Shown: positions 32,472-41,090, counted from the first letter of the stretch. The stretch: 64,000 nt of DNA from Pseudomonas reactans (GCF_013385825.1 NZ_JACAPG010000020.1:271754-335753), one strand, 5' to 3'. Notes: generated by a model not told the origin, from the letters alone. Program-made: numbers and translations.

Positions 32472-35195
32472 ATGGAAATGGAACAAAGGCTGCGAGCCGA
32501 CGTCATCCAACGCATTGAGCGGGACTACCAGCTCAAGCACATGGCCAACACCAATTACATGCGCAAGGGTGTGTGCCCTGCCTGCCGCCAGAAAACTCTT
32601 TACACCTTCTACGACTCGCCTTGGACGTTGATCTGCGGACGGCCGGAAAAGTGCGACCACCGCGTCTATGTAAAAGACGTCTACGACGATCTGTTTAACG
32701 ACTGGAGCAAGACCGCACCGTCGACAGCGGATAATCCTCAGGCCACAGCACGCGCCTACCTTGAGTTTGCGCGGGGTTTCAAATTTGAGCTGATCGCCGG
32801 CTTGTTCACTCAGGAAAACTACTGGGATGGACGGCTGAACATCGGTAGCGCCACGGTACGTTTCGCCTTGGAGAAAGGTGGCTATTGGGAGCGCCTGATA
32901 GATCGGCCGGACCGATTCGGCAAGATGAAAGCCCGCTTCCGCCCCACCGGCGAGGGCTTGACCGGTTACAAGGGCGTCTGGTGGTGCCCGCCGAGTGTGG
33001 ACCTGCTGGAAGTCGACGAACTATTCATTGTCGAGGGAATCTTCGACTCCATCGCTCTGCTGCACAACGAAGTGCCGGCCGTGTCGATGATGTCCAGCGC
33101 TCCCTGCCCTATCGACTCACTCAAGGCCCTGGTCAAGTTGCGTCATGACGCTGGCAAACGACTTCCGCGCCTGGTGTGGGCACTGGATAACGAGCCAGTC
33201 GCCAAGGCCAACATGCGCCGCTGGGCGAAGGAAGCGAGCGAGCTGGGCTTCACCTGCAAAGCAGCCGTTATCCCTCAGCCCAACGGGAAAAAGGTCGATT
33301 GGAACGATCTGCACCTGCGGTGGAAGTCGATCGAGGGCGACGACAAACGCGTGGAGCGCATTGAGCAAGACCTTGGCGAAGCGCGCCACCAGGGCGATTT
33401 GCTGCTGGCTGACTCGGCTGAAGAAAAGGCTTTCCTGATCTACGTGCGCAACGAGCGCAAAGAATTTCACTTCACGTTCCGCAAACGCTTGTACTGGTTT
33501 CGGCTGGACCTTGAAAAATACGACCGTGCGATGACCGATCTGGAAAGCTCGGAACGCCACGAAGACCAGTTGCTCACGGAAGAACAGCGACGCTACAAGG
33601 CACTGCGCCAATCTGGATCAGTGACCAGCATCGCCAACTGCAATTTCCAGGCGCTGTATTACATGCGCAACGACCTCACCGACGAGGCTTGGTATTACTT
33701 CCGTATTGAGCGTCCACAAGGGCCGGCCATCAAGAGCACGTTCACGGCCAAGCAGCTCACGTCGGCGCCTGAGTTCGCGAATCGCCTGCTCAACGTCTCC
33801 AATGGCGCGATGTTTGAGGGCAGCGCGCAGCAACTGAAACGGATCCTGGCACCGCAACTGGACTGCCTGAAAACCGTCAACACCATTGAATGGATCGGCT
33901 ACAGCCGCGACCATGGCGCCTACGTCTTCAACGACCTGGCCTTTCACGGCGGCAAGGTGCAGGTGCGCAACAAGGAAGACTTCTTCGACCTGGGCAAGCT
34001 GAGCATAAAGTCACAAAGCCAGTCGCCGGTGCTTCATATCAATACCGACCTCAACGCCTACAACGAAGGGTGGTTCGACATCTACTGGCGCTGCTTTGGC
34101 GTACAGGGCCTGGTGGTGCTGGCCTGGTGGCTGGGCGCGTTGCACGCCGAGCAGATCCGCCAGATCCACAAGTCGCTGATGTTCCTTGAGCTGGTGGGTG
34201 AAGCTGGATCCGGCAAGACCACGCTGGTGGAGCTGCTGTGGAAGTCGGTCGGACGTACCGATTACGAAGGCTTCGACCCGTCCAAAGCAACCGCCGCCAG
34301 CCGTGCGCGTAACTTCTCGCAGGTTAGCAATTTGCCGGTGGTGTTGATCGAGTCCGAGCGTGAACAAAAGGAAGGCCAGCCGGTTAAACACTTCGACTGG
34401 GACGAACTGAAGACCGCGTACAACGGCCGTAGCGTTCGCTCCACAGGCGTGAAAAACAACGGCAACGACACCCACGAACCGCCGTTCCGCGCCGCCTTGC
34501 TGATTGCGCAAAACAACCCGGTGAACGCATCAGAGCCAATCCTGCAGCGTATCTGCCACGTTCACCTGACACGTGAGCACCACACGCCGGAGACCAAGCA
34601 GTACGCCGAGCAGCTGGAGCGCATGCCGATGGACAGCATCAGCGGCTTCCTGGTCAAGGCGCTGCAACGCGAAGCCGAAACCATGCGGCTCTTGGAGGAA
34701 AACACCTCCGGCTACGAACAGGAGCTGCTAGCCCTGCCTGGTGTGCGCACCGTGCGTATCGCTAAGAACCACGCCCAGCTGCGCAGCCTGGTGGATGCGT
34801 TGGCCGGGGTAGTGCCGCTCGGCGATCGCCGCAAGGCCCTCGCACACGCCGAAATCAATCGCATGGCCCTGGAGCGACAGCAGGCAATTAACGCCGACCA
34901 CCCGACCGTGCGCGAGTTTTGGGACCTGTACGAATTCCTCAACGGCATGGACGAGAAAGCTGCGCTGAACCATGCGCGCCGCGATGGGCTGATCGCCGTG
35001 AACCTCAACGAGTTTGTGGAAATGGCTGCCAATAAACGCCAGCAAGTGCCGCCGTTGAGCGACCTGAAACGCCTGCTCAAGACCAGCAAGTCACCCAAGT
35101 TTCTGGAATCGAACAAGCCCGTCAACTCGTCGCGCCAGGTCGACGCCTTCGACAAACCTAAAACCATCCGCTGCTGGGTATTCCAGGGCGCATAA
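32472..35195 (+). CDS. toprim primase-helicase (phage replication protein)
   Basis: A 907-residue bifunctional replication protein. An N-terminal zinc-binding region (CPACRQKTLYTF ... CGRPEKCDHRVYV, about residues 36-66) is followed by a toprim domain at about 180-260 with the EG signature in ELFIVEGIFDSIALLHN and the acidic WALDNEP. The C-terminal P-loop ATPase has Walker A GEAGSGKTT at about residues 574-582 and the acidic strand VVLIESEREQ at about 622. It primes and unwinds DNA. It replaces the rolling-circle protein A of P2, so this phage replicates differently. A short paralogue of its ATPase part follows. Confidence 0.85.
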   Translation: MEMEQRLRADVIQRIERDYQLKHMANTNYMRKGVCPACRQKTLYTFYDSPWTLICGRPEKCDHRVYVKDVYDDLFNDWSKTAPSTADNPQATARAYLEFARGFKFELIAGLFTQENYWDGRLNIGSATVRFALEKGGYWERLIDRPDRFGKMKARFRPTGEGLTGYKGVWWCPPSVDLLEVDELFIVEGIFDSIALLHNEVPAVSMMSSAPCPIDSLKALVKLRHDAGKRLPRLVWALDNEPVAKANMRRWAKEASELGFTCKAAVIPQPNGKKVDWNDLHLRWKSIEGDDKRVERIEQDLGEARHQGDLLLADSAEEKAFLIYVRNERKEFHFTFRKRLYWFRLDLEKYDRAMTDLESSERHEDQLLTEEQRRYKALRQSGSVTSIANCNFQALYYMRNDLTDEAWYYFRIERPQGPAIKSTFTAKQLTSAPEFANRLLNVSNGAMFEGSAQQLKRILAPQLDCLKTVNTIEWIGYSRDHGAYVFNDLAFHGGKVQVRNKEDFFDLGKLSIKSQSQSPVLHINTDLNAYNEGWFDIYWRCFGVQGLVVLAWWLGALHAEQIRQIHKSLMFLELVGEAGSGKTTLVELLWKSVGRTDYEGFDPSKATAASRARNFSQVSNLPVVLIESEREQKEGQPVKHFDWDELKTAYNGRSVRSTGVKNNGNDTHEPPFRAALLIAQNNPVNASEPILQRICHVHLTREHHTPETKQYAEQLERMPMDSISGFLVKALQREAETMRLLEENTSGYEQELLALPGVRTVRIAKNHAQLRSLVDALAGVVPLGDRRKALAHAEINRMALERQQAINADHPTVREFWDLYEFLNGMDEKAALNHARRDGLIAVNLNEFVEMAANKRQQVPPLSDLKRLLKTSKSPKFLESNKPVNSSRQVDAFDKPKTIRCWVFQGA

Positions 35196-35220
35196 CCACC
35201 GCTACAACAGGAGCAGCACC

Positions 35221-36051
35221 ATGCAAAACGAACTCAAATCAGCCATTCGCTTCAATGATTTTGTCGCCTACTTCGGCGCCAGGGGTGTACTTGTTCTGGC
35301 TTGGTGGATGGGGGCCGCACATGCCGCACGTATTCGCGGAGACCAGAACAGTTTTCCTTTCCTGCAAATCAACGGCGCGGCCGGCAGTGGCAAGTCCCTG
35401 CTTTTGGATTATCTGCAAAAGCTGAATGGCCTGGGCCCTTATGGACACTCATTGGCTAACGCAACCCGAGCGGCTCGGGCCCGTATCTATGCGAACGCGG
35501 TTAACGCGGATCGGCCGATAGTCATTTGCGAAAGCTACGACGGATCAGCGGATCACTCGTTTGATTGGGATGAGCTGAAACAGCTTTATAACTCTTGCCC
35601 CGTCACCTTCCAATCCGAAGGGGATCAGTTCCAAACCGAGACGTTCAAAGGCGCGCTCGTTATTACCGCAAACCAGCCAGTGGAGTGCAGTGATGCCCTC
35701 AACAGCCGAATGCTCATGGTCGACCTGTCAGCCACAGACGCCCAACCAACCCGAATCCGTCCTGATGCGATCGCCGATGTCGACCTAGTACAGGCGAGTG
35801 CTTTCGGGCTGGAAGTGAAAGAGCGGGAAGCGTGGATCTCCAACAACATTCGCTACTACGGTCCCTCCTATCAGAAAGAACTGCTCGAAAAGTATGGTTC
35901 CGCCCTGAACGCGCGCACGGCCCTCAACTGCTCGCAAATGCTGGTCCTGCTTGACCTGCTCTGCAACTTGCTGTCGATCGATGACGCCTTGCGGCTGGAG
36001 ACCAGGAAGCTGGTTCACGACATCGCTTTCCTCGACACCATTCCTTATTGA
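35221..36051 (+). CDS. stand-alone ATPase paralogue of the primase-helicase C-terminal domain
   Basis: A 276-residue P-loop protein. Its GVLVLAWWMGAAHAARIRG and Walker A INGAAGSGKSLLL (about residues 49-61), VICESYD, FDWDELKQLYNS and ALVITANQPV line up with GLVVLAWWLGALHAEQIRQ, GEAGSGKTTLVELL, VLIESER, FDWDELKTAYNG and ALLIAQNNPV of the upstream protein. The zinc and toprim parts are absent. It has its own binding site (AGGAGCAGCACC). It may act as a helicase loader, a modulatory partner or a decoy subunit of the primase-helicase. Confidence 0.8.
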   Translation: MQNELKSAIRFNDFVAYFGARGVLVLAWWMGAAHAARIRGDQNSFPFLQINGAAGSGKSLLLDYLQKLNGLGPYGHSLANATRAARARIYANAVNADRPIVICESYDGSADHSFDWDELKQLYNSCPVTFQSEGDQFQTETFKGALVITANQPVECSDALNSRMLMVDLSATDAQPTRIRPDAIADVDLVQASAFGLEVKEREAWISNNIRYYGPSYQKELLEKYGSALNARTALNCSQMLVLLDLLCNLLSIDDALRLETRKLVHDIAFLDTIPY

Positions 36052-36076
36052 ACCGGGCTTCGAAAGGAGAATCCGC

Positions 36077-36424
36077 ATGAATACGCCTTCCCAAAAACCA
36101 GAGCCCAACTGGTTTCAGCAGCTGCAGGAGTTTGAAGCCAACCGCCCCGCCATCCGAAAAGCAGGTATCGAGGCACTCGCTCGCTTGGTTCCTGTCGCCC
36201 AGCGGGATACAGGCCAGAGCGCAGTCATCGGTCGCTTCCTGCTCGGGCTCTACAACGGCCGCGACTACCCCTTCGTCCTGACTAGTCTGCGCGGCCTCGA
36301 CACCGCATTGTTCGACGACTGCCTTGCGGTGCTGCAACTGGACTACTCGCCAGAGCAAGAGGTGCACACGTACCTGCCTGACGGCGATGCGATCTGGGAG
36401 CAACTGATCGGGGTGTGGGCATGA
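36077..36424 (+). CDS. small phage/plasmid-type protein (DUF7673-like)
   Basis: A 115-residue helical protein; the core AGIEALARLVPVAQRDTGQS, VIGRFLLGLYNGRDYPFVLT and DTALFDDCLAVLQLDYSPEQ is a pattern I associate with the DUF7673 family of plasmids and phages. Function unknown. AAAGGAGA lies upstream. Its TGA overlaps the ATG of the next gene (ATGA). Confidence 0.7.
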   Translation: MNTPSQKPEPNWFQQLQEFEANRPAIRKAGIEALARLVPVAQRDTGQSAVIGRFLLGLYNGRDYPFVLTSLRGLDTALFDDCLAVLQLDYSPEQEVHTYLPDGDAIWEQLIGVWA

Positions 36425-36627
36425 AATGGGCGCCGAAACGCAATAGGGACGGTCATCTCCAGCAGAACTGCTGGGTTACCGACAGTGGCTACACCGTCGC
36501 GCTGTGTCGGTTGCCCGAGTCGCGTTACCCCGTTACTCGGCCTGGGGGCGAACTGCCCTTCGCTTACGCGAAAGACCGTGACGAAGTCATAACAATCATT
36601 GAGCAAGACCAGGCCAAACCGGCCTGA
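36421..36627 (+). CDS. small early phage protein, unidentified
   Basis: A 68-residue protein (MKWAPKRNRDGHLQQNCWVT ... VITIIEQDQAKPA). The ATG at 36421 overlaps the preceding stop; a GTG at 36415 is an alternative start. It has no recognised motif. Confidence 0.65.
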   Translation: MKWAPKRNRDGHLQQNCWVTDSGYTVALCRLPESRYPVTRPGGELPFAYAKDRDEVITIIEQDQAKPA

Positions 36628-36685
36628 AAGATGGTGTCGAGGAGCGCCAACTCCCCGACACCTACCACTACAAAGGAGCAGCACC

Positions 36686-36949
36686 ATGCAAGTACAGAAC
36701 CCAAGCAGCAGCGCCGTAGAGGCTAACACAACCCCACTCGCCGTCGGCGACAAGGTCAGCTACGTCGCAATCAGCGGTGGCGGCCGCAGCTACCGTTTCA
36801 GCGCACGAAAGGCCGTGATCCAGGCAATCGACGGCAACGTCGCGACATTGCGTAGCGCCAATGGCCGCACCACCAAGAAACCGCTGAGCGAGTTGACACC
36901 AGACGGCCAGCCCAACGCGCTGACACGCATGCTCATGGGAGGGCAGTGA
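36686..36949 (+). CDS. small early phage protein, unidentified
   Basis: An 87-residue basic protein, predicted mainly beta (VGDKVSYVAISGGGRSYRFS, KAVIQAIDGNVATLRSANGR), suggestive of a small SH3- or KOW-like barrel. The ATG at 36686 follows AAAGGAGCAGCACC, the same ribosome-binding context as the ATPase paralogue. Confidence 0.7.
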   Translation: MQVQNPSSSAVEANTTPLAVGDKVSYVAISGGGRSYRFSARKAVIQAIDGNVATLRSANGRTTKKPLSELTPDGQPNALTRMLMGGQ

Positions 36950-36951
36950 TC

Positions 36952-37542
36952 ATGTCCGATTTTTTCTACAAGTCCAGCGAGCCCGCAACAGTTGCCATCG
37001 TTCGCGAGTTTTACGCACAGAAGGACATCCTGATCGCCCAAATGGCTGTGCTTGGCTCAATGTTCGGCGGAAAGGTTGCACCGATGCGAGACATCACTTC
37101 TCACTTTGCTGGTGGTGTGAAACTTACAGGCGGTGCTGAGCTGGATGCGCACTGGTGCCGCCCTGATGACTATGGCTATCGCTCACTGCGCAGCACCGCC
37201 AAGCTTGCCAAAGGCATGTCGAAGGAAGATCGCGCAGCAGTTCGGGCTGAGCATGAACGCCTGGTTGCCTTGTGGGCAGAGCATTGCCCAAAAAGGCTCA
37301 GCGCCCATGAGTATTGGCAGCGGTTGGGGGTAAACACGGGCAATTTGCTCATGAGCGGCGGAGTCAAGCTTGAACTCGACGGCACCGCGTACTTTCACCT
37401 GGGCTTTCAAATCAATGAAGCCGAGCACCTGGCCAACGTGGCGGCTGGGAAACCATCCTGTGGGTGGATTGACGGCGCGGTAGAAATACTGGCAAGCCAA
37501 TACGAGTCCGCACGCGTGGCGAAGATGGAGCAACGGTCATGA
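36952..37542 (+). CDS. early phage protein, unidentified
   Basis: A 196-residue soluble protein (MSDFFYKSSEPATVAIVREF ... EILASQYESARVAKMEQRS). No family recognised. It has Trp/His/Cys-containing motifs (AHWCRPDDYGYRSLRSTAKL and CGWIDGAVEILASQ). GGAGGG lies upstream of the ATG. The stop overlaps the next ATG. Confidence 0.68.
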   Translation: MSDFFYKSSEPATVAIVREFYAQKDILIAQMAVLGSMFGGKVAPMRDITSHFAGGVKLTGGAELDAHWCRPDDYGYRSLRSTAKLAKGMSKEDRAAVRAEHERLVALWAEHCPKRLSAHEYWQRLGVNTGNLLMSGGVKLELDGTAYFHLGFQINEAEHLANVAAGKPSCGWIDGAVEILASQYESARVAKMEQRS

Positions 37543-37790
37543 CTGTTTTCCTGCTGCTTTACCTGTGCGCGGATGCGACCCGCACAGATTGCCAGGTGGT
37601 GAAGGCTGATAGCTGGAGCGGCCCTTACGCCAACGAACAATGCGCCGCCGCCGTGCCAGGCCTGACCAAGGCACTGACTGCGCCCAACCGGGAGCGGCAC
37701 CAGTTCGTTTGCGAGACTCAGGGCGCCGTGGCGAAACCTGCCGAACATACGGCTCAGCCGGCTCGCATTCATCAATCGTTTCGGATGTGA
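37539..37790 (+). CDS. small early phage protein with cysteines, possibly exported
   Basis: An 83-residue protein with a short hydrophobic start (MTVFLLLYLCADATRTDCQV) and four cysteines, which fits an exported or membrane-associated small protein, although the hydrophobic segment is short. It is coupled to the preceding gene by ATGA. Unidentified. Confidence 0.55.
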   Translation: MTVFLLLYLCADATRTDCQVVKADSWSGPYANEQCAAAVPGLTKALTAPNRERHQFVCETQGAVAKPAEHTAQPARIHQSFRM

Positions 37791-37829
37791 GGGGGGAACC
37801 AATGACGATTACATCACCGGTCAACCACG

Positions 37830-38126
37830 ATGACGCATAAGTGCTATCGCCGCGATCCGTCCGTGCGCGTCATCACCGATCTGGTGAGCGATGAGCAAAT
37901 GCAAGCCGCTTTCCAAGGCACCAACTTCGGGCACACAGACTTCCGCGGGCTTCTGGCCCAGGGCTGCATAAAATCGCTGGCCGGCTGGCACCAGGGCCAC
38001 ACATTGACAACGATCCTCGACGAGTTGCGCCTGATCAGCTGGAACAAGCAGACCAGCAAGATCAAGGTCACCGCCAAAGGTCGCCACTACATTTGGCTTG
38101 CCTTCAAAAGCCGACCGGGGGTGTAA
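37830..38126 (+). CDS. small early phage protein, unidentified
   Basis: A 98-residue protein (MTHKCYRRDPSVRVITDLVS ... KIKVTAKGRHYIWLAF). The C-terminal half is reminiscent of a winged-helix regulator (ILDELRLISWNKQTSKIKVT), but similarity is weak. No good ribosome binding site is seen. Confidence 0.55.
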   Translation: MTHKCYRRDPSVRVITDLVSDEQMQAAFQGTNFGHTDFRGLLAQGCIKSLAGWHQGHTLTTILDELRLISWNKQTSKIKVTAKGRHYIWLAFKSRPGV

Positions 38127-38128
38127 CC

Positions 38129-38338
38129 ATGAACAATGGTAAATCCTTCCCTTGGAATCTCGATCTGACCGGCGTCTGTGACCAGTGCGGTAGATCCCGC
38201 GCCCACGGCAACCATCAAAAATGCAGTAAAGCGCGCCAGGCCATCAACGCCAAGCGGCGGGCCGAGGAAGCCCAAGCCGGGGCCACACCGGCGCCTAGAA
38301 AAAGTGCCGGACTGTTCTGGTTACTTCGCCAGCAGTGA
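38129..38338 (+). CDS. small Cys/His protein before the integrase (possible zinc finger)
   Basis: A 69-residue protein with a compact Cys/His cluster (GVCDQCGRSRAHGNHQKCSK: C-x2-C then H-x3-H-x2-C), a plausible metal-binding finger, followed by a basic helix (ARQAINAKRRAEEAQ). It is the last early gene before a terminator. An excisionase/Alp-like role near int is possible but unproven. Confidence 0.65.
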   Translation: MNNGKSFPWNLDLTGVCDQCGRSRAHGNHQKCSKARQAINAKRRAEEAQAGATPAPRKSAGLFWLLRQQ

Positions 38339-38366
38339 TCGGCAACACTTAAACCGCAATACATCA

Positions 38367-38388
38367 GGCCCGGCGACGGGCCTTTTTT
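38367..38388 (+). terminator. terminator of the early operon
   Basis: Stem GGCCC/GGGCC with a 6-nt loop followed by TTTTTT, 28 bp after the last early gene and 45 bp before the integrase ATG. It separates early transcription from int. Confidence 0.8.
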
Positions 38389-38432
38389 CTTCCTGTTGGC
38401 AGAATCTTTCGATACATCGCGTGGGGACGCAT

Positions 38433-39626
38433 ATGGCAGATGGCGTAGAGGCCCGTGGCAATTCGGTACGGGTCTATTTTCGTTTTAATGGCGAGCTTTG
38501 CCGGGAGCTGGTGCCCGGCGGCAACACACCGGCCAACCGCGAGCATGCAAAGCGCCTGGTCACGGTGATCGAGTACGAGATCCAGGCCGGTACCTTCGAT
38601 TACCGCCGACATTTTCCCGAGTCGACCAAACTGGCCGAGAACAGCTTTGGGCACTACCTAGACCTGTGGCTGACCATCAAGAGCAACAGCGTGGCCGCGA
38701 CCTCTTTCCGTGGGTACAAGAACAAGGCTGAGGTCCATGTACGGCCGCGCTGGGGTGACGTTCAGATCGATCAGATTGACCACCTGGACCTGCAGGAGTG
38801 GATTCAGGGGCCGCTGTCGAAGCGGCTGAAGAACAAAACCATCCGCGACATCATCAGCAATGTGCGCCAGGTGTTCCGTCTGTACCGCACCCGGAAGAAG
38901 GTCGCACACGACCCAACCGAAGGGTTATTTGTGCGCCTGCCGGACCCAGAAGCGCCGGATCCCTTCACCAGGGCGGAAATCAAGCAGATCCTCAATACGC
39001 ACACCAGCCGCACGCAGGAGCTGCTGATGGTGCAGTTCATGATTTGGGCTGGACCAAGGGTGTCTGAGACCATCGCGCTGGCCTGGGAGGACGTCGACCT
39101 GAAACAAGGGACGGTGACTTTCCGGCGGTCCAAGGTGCGTGGAGCCTATCGCGTGACGAAAACCCGGCGCTCTACGCGCAAAGTGCGTCTGCTGGAGCCC
39201 GCATGGGATGCCCTGCGCAAGCTGGACGCGATCAACCAGCTCAAGACCGTGGACACTGTCGACGTCGTAGAGCGGGACAACAAGACCATTCGCAAGCACA
39301 AGCTGCACTTTGTATTCCTGAACACCAAGAGCGGCCTGCCACACGTCAGCGACTTCGTCGTGAGGGACAGGTTCTTCAAAGCGCACTTGAAAGCGGCCGG
39401 CGTTCGTTATCGCGGTCCTGGCCAGTGCCGACACACCTACGCCAGCCAGTTGCTTACCACCGGAGTGGCGTCGGTTGACTGGATCGCGGAGCAAATGGGC
39501 CACACCAGCGCGAACATGATCCGACAGCACTACGGCATGTGGATCAACGAGGACGGCCCGGACGTCATCGGCATGCTGCAGCACGCCCTGGGCATCCAGC
39601 CACCCGGTGGTGACAAAGCCCCGTAA
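38433..39626 (+). CDS. int: tyrosine-type site-specific integrase
   Basis: A 397-residue tyrosine recombinase that catalyses integration at tRNA-Ser. It has an N-terminal arm-binding part, a core-binding domain at about 65-170 (FGHYLDLWLTIKSNSVAATS), and a catalytic domain with Arg209 (AGPRVSE), Arg333-His334 (QCRHTYAS) and nucleophile Tyr367 (IRQHYGMW). The first His of the usual HxxR box is Gly330, a substitution also common in other phage integrases. The ATG at 38433 (MADGVEARG) lies after GTGGGGACG; the frame upstream to 38178 belongs to the preceding small gene region. It points towards the intact tRNA. Confidence 0.95.
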   Translation: MADGVEARGNSVRVYFRFNGELCRELVPGGNTPANREHAKRLVTVIEYEIQAGTFDYRRHFPESTKLAENSFGHYLDLWLTIKSNSVAATSFRGYKNKAEVHVRPRWGDVQIDQIDHLDLQEWIQGPLSKRLKNKTIRDIISNVRQVFRLYRTRKKVAHDPTEGLFVRLPDPEAPDPFTRAEIKQILNTHTSRTQELLMVQFMIWAGPRVSETIALAWEDVDLKQGTVTFRRSKVRGAYRVTKTRRSTRKVRLLEPAWDALRKLDAINQLKTVDTVDVVERDNKTIRKHKLHFVFLNTKSGLPHVSDFVVRDRFFKAHLKAAGVRYRGPGQCRHTYASQLLTTGVASVDWIAEQMGHTSANMIRQHYGMWINEDGPDVIGMLQHALGIQPPGGDKAP

Positions 39627-39711
39627 ACCGGGGTTCGAACGTAGGCAATCCGGCAACCCGTGTTCCCATGGATGTTCCCATATGGGCCTTTTTTGACTCT
39701 CTGAAAACACA

Positions 39712-39745
39712 AAACCCCTGAAAACTTCAACGTTTTCAGGGGTTT
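39712..39745 (-). terminator. phage-borne terminator downstream of the intact tRNA-Ser
   Basis: A 14-bp perfect stem AAACCCCTGAAAAC/GTTTTCAGGGGTTT with a 6-nt loop; on the minus strand it starts 14 bases after the tRNA CCA end. It shares the ACAAAACCCCTG side with the host hairpin at 3631, so the phage replaces the terminator that integration moved away. Confidence 0.78.
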
Positions 39746-39755
39746 AGTCGTTTCA

Positions 39756-39782
39756 AATTTGGCGGTGAAGGAGAGATTCGAA
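39756..39782. repeat. attR: 27-bp repeat within the intact tRNA-Ser
   Basis: Identical to 3677-3703. It covers the 3' 23 bases of tRNA-Ser and four flanking bases. The phage attP sequence therefore restores the tRNA after recombination. Confidence 0.93.
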
Positions 39783-39849
39783 CTCTCGATACAATTTCTT
39801 GTATACACACTTTCCAGGCGTGCTCCTTAAGCCACTCGGACACTTCACC
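39760..39849 (-). tRNA. tRNA-Ser (anticodon GGA)
   Basis: A 90-nt tRNA on the minus strand. The acceptor stem GGTGAAG pairs with CTTCACC, followed by G and encoded CCA. The anticodon loop CTGGAAA gives GGA, reading UCC/UCU. The long variable arm is typical of class II tRNA-Ser, and the T arm is GAGAG-TTCGAAT-CTCTC. It is intact and lies at the right border of the prophage. Confidence 0.96.
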
Positions 39850-40185
39850 GTATCTCGTCAAACCAGTTCAGTCTGTCGAGGCGCGCTAATGTAGTCGAAA
39901 GCCTTTCTGATGGCAAAGGTTTTTTTCAGAATTTTCATGCGGTTAGCCGGTTGTGCCGATCCGCGTCCGGCAAGGGGCGGTGATTGTGCCATTCTCAGGC
40001 ATCGCCAGGATGGGTCTGGGGCGGCGATTGCGCCCTGCCCCAGGCTTTCCCTACGCCTGTGTGCGGGAAAAGTCTGACTGGGTAGTCAGTCACGGCGCTT
40101 TACCGGGGCGGACGTGGTGGGTAACGTCTGCGCATGCACTGCTATTAACAAGCCTTCTATAACAAATCCTATAAGGAACCGCGTC
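39850..40185. other. intergenic region right of the tRNA
   Basis: Contains the tRNA-Ser promoter region on the minus strand and the leader of the enoyl-CoA hydratase gene on the plus strand, with AAGGAACC as binding site at 40173. Short weak hairpin AAAGCCTTT/AAAGGTTTTTTT at 39897-39926. No credible gene. Confidence 0.35.
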
Positions 40186-40878
40186 ATGAGTGAGTTGATT
40201 GCCTACCACCTCGAAGACGGTATCGCGACCCTGACCTTGAGCAACGGCAAGGTGAATGCCATTTCTCCGGCCGTGGTCAGTGCCTTTAATGAAGCGCTGG
40301 ATCAGGCCGAGAAGGACCGGGCGGTGGTGGTGATCACCGGCACGCCAGGGATTCTGTCGGGTGGTTATGATTTGAAGGTGATGACCGCCGGCCCTAAAGA
40401 GGCGATCGGTCTGGTTACGTCGGGTTCGACCTTGGCGCGTCGTCTGTTGTCGCACCCGTTCCCGGTGATCGTGGCGTGCCCTGGGCATGCGGTGGCCAAG
40501 GGTGCGTTTCTGCTGTTGTCGGCGGATTATCGGATCGGGGTGGAAGGCCCGTTCAGCATTGGTCTGAACGAAGTGGCGATTGGCATGACCATGCACCACG
40601 CTGGGATCGAGCTGGCGCGGGATCGTCTGCGTAAGTCGGCGTTCCATCGTTCGGTGATCAATGCCGAGATGTTTGACCCGCAGGGCGCGTTACAAGCCGG
40701 TTTCCTCGACAAGGTGGTGGCGCCGGAGGAATTGCATGCCGCGGCGCTGGAAGCGGCGCGTCAGTTGAAGAAGCTGAACATGAATGCCCATAAGCACACC
40801 AAGTTGAAGGTGCGTAAAGAGCTGCTGGAAGCCTTGGACGATGCAATCATCCAGGACCAGGGACATATCCTGAGCTAA
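40186..40878 (+). CDS. crotonase / enoyl-CoA hydratase-isomerase family protein
   Basis: A 230-residue crotonase. The oxyanion-hole segments are GTPGILSGGYDLKVM and CPGHAVAKGAFLLLSADYRI. The second region lacks the canonical catalytic Glu pair of hydratases, so it may be an isomerase- or hydrolase-like member. Start at 40186 (MSELIAYHLED) after AAGGAACC. A single gene ended by a good terminator. Confidence 0.85.
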   Translation: MSELIAYHLEDGIATLTLSNGKVNAISPAVVSAFNEALDQAEKDRAVVVITGTPGILSGGYDLKVMTAGPKEAIGLVTSGSTLARRLLSHPFPVIVACPGHAVAKGAFLLLSADYRIGVEGPFSIGLNEVAIGMTMHHAGIELARDRLRKSAFHRSVINAEMFDPQGALQAGFLDKVVAPEELHAAALEAARQLKKLNMNAHKHTKLKVRKELLEALDDAIIQDQGHILS

Positions 40879-40899
40879 GTCCTACGCCTGATGCACCAG

Positions 40900-40924
40900 A
40901 GCCCGACCTTGAGTCGGGCTTTTT
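40900..40924 (+). terminator. terminator of the crotonase gene
   Basis: 8-bp perfect stem AGCCCGAC/GTCGGGCT with a 5-nt loop, then TTTT. Confidence 0.88.
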
Positions 40925-41090
40925 CTTACAAATAAATCAGAATCCTCTTTAGCCGCTCTAGCCTGCCCGTGCCGGTAGATGTTGAAACATGCTCTTAAAC
41001 ATCGGCTATCTCCTACCTCTGCAGGGGTAATTGCCGAATACAGTGCACATCCGTACACTGCGCCACCTTTTGTCCGGATAGGCCGTGTCG

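Larger units (their letters stand above)
3677..39782. mobile_element. P2-like (Peduovirus-type) prophage integrated in tRNA-Ser(GGA)
   Basis: The element is bounded by a 27-bp direct repeat (3677-3703 and 39756-39782) matching the 3' end of a tRNA-Ser. It contains a site-specific recombinase beside the intact tRNA, a P2-type cos, and the full P2 morphogenesis set in P2 order (Q, P, O, N, M, L, X, lysis, R, S, V, W, J, I, H, G, FI, FII, E/E', T, U, D). A divergent immunity region and an early/replication region complete it. All structural genes are full length, so it may be an active phage. The replication genes are not P2-like, which makes it a mosaic. Confidence 0.95.

Noticed and set aside
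38433..39626. Integrase considered inactive because the first His of the HxxR box is missing
   Set aside because: Both catalytic arginines, the following His and the Tyr nucleophile are intact, and the same substitution occurs in other phage integrases.
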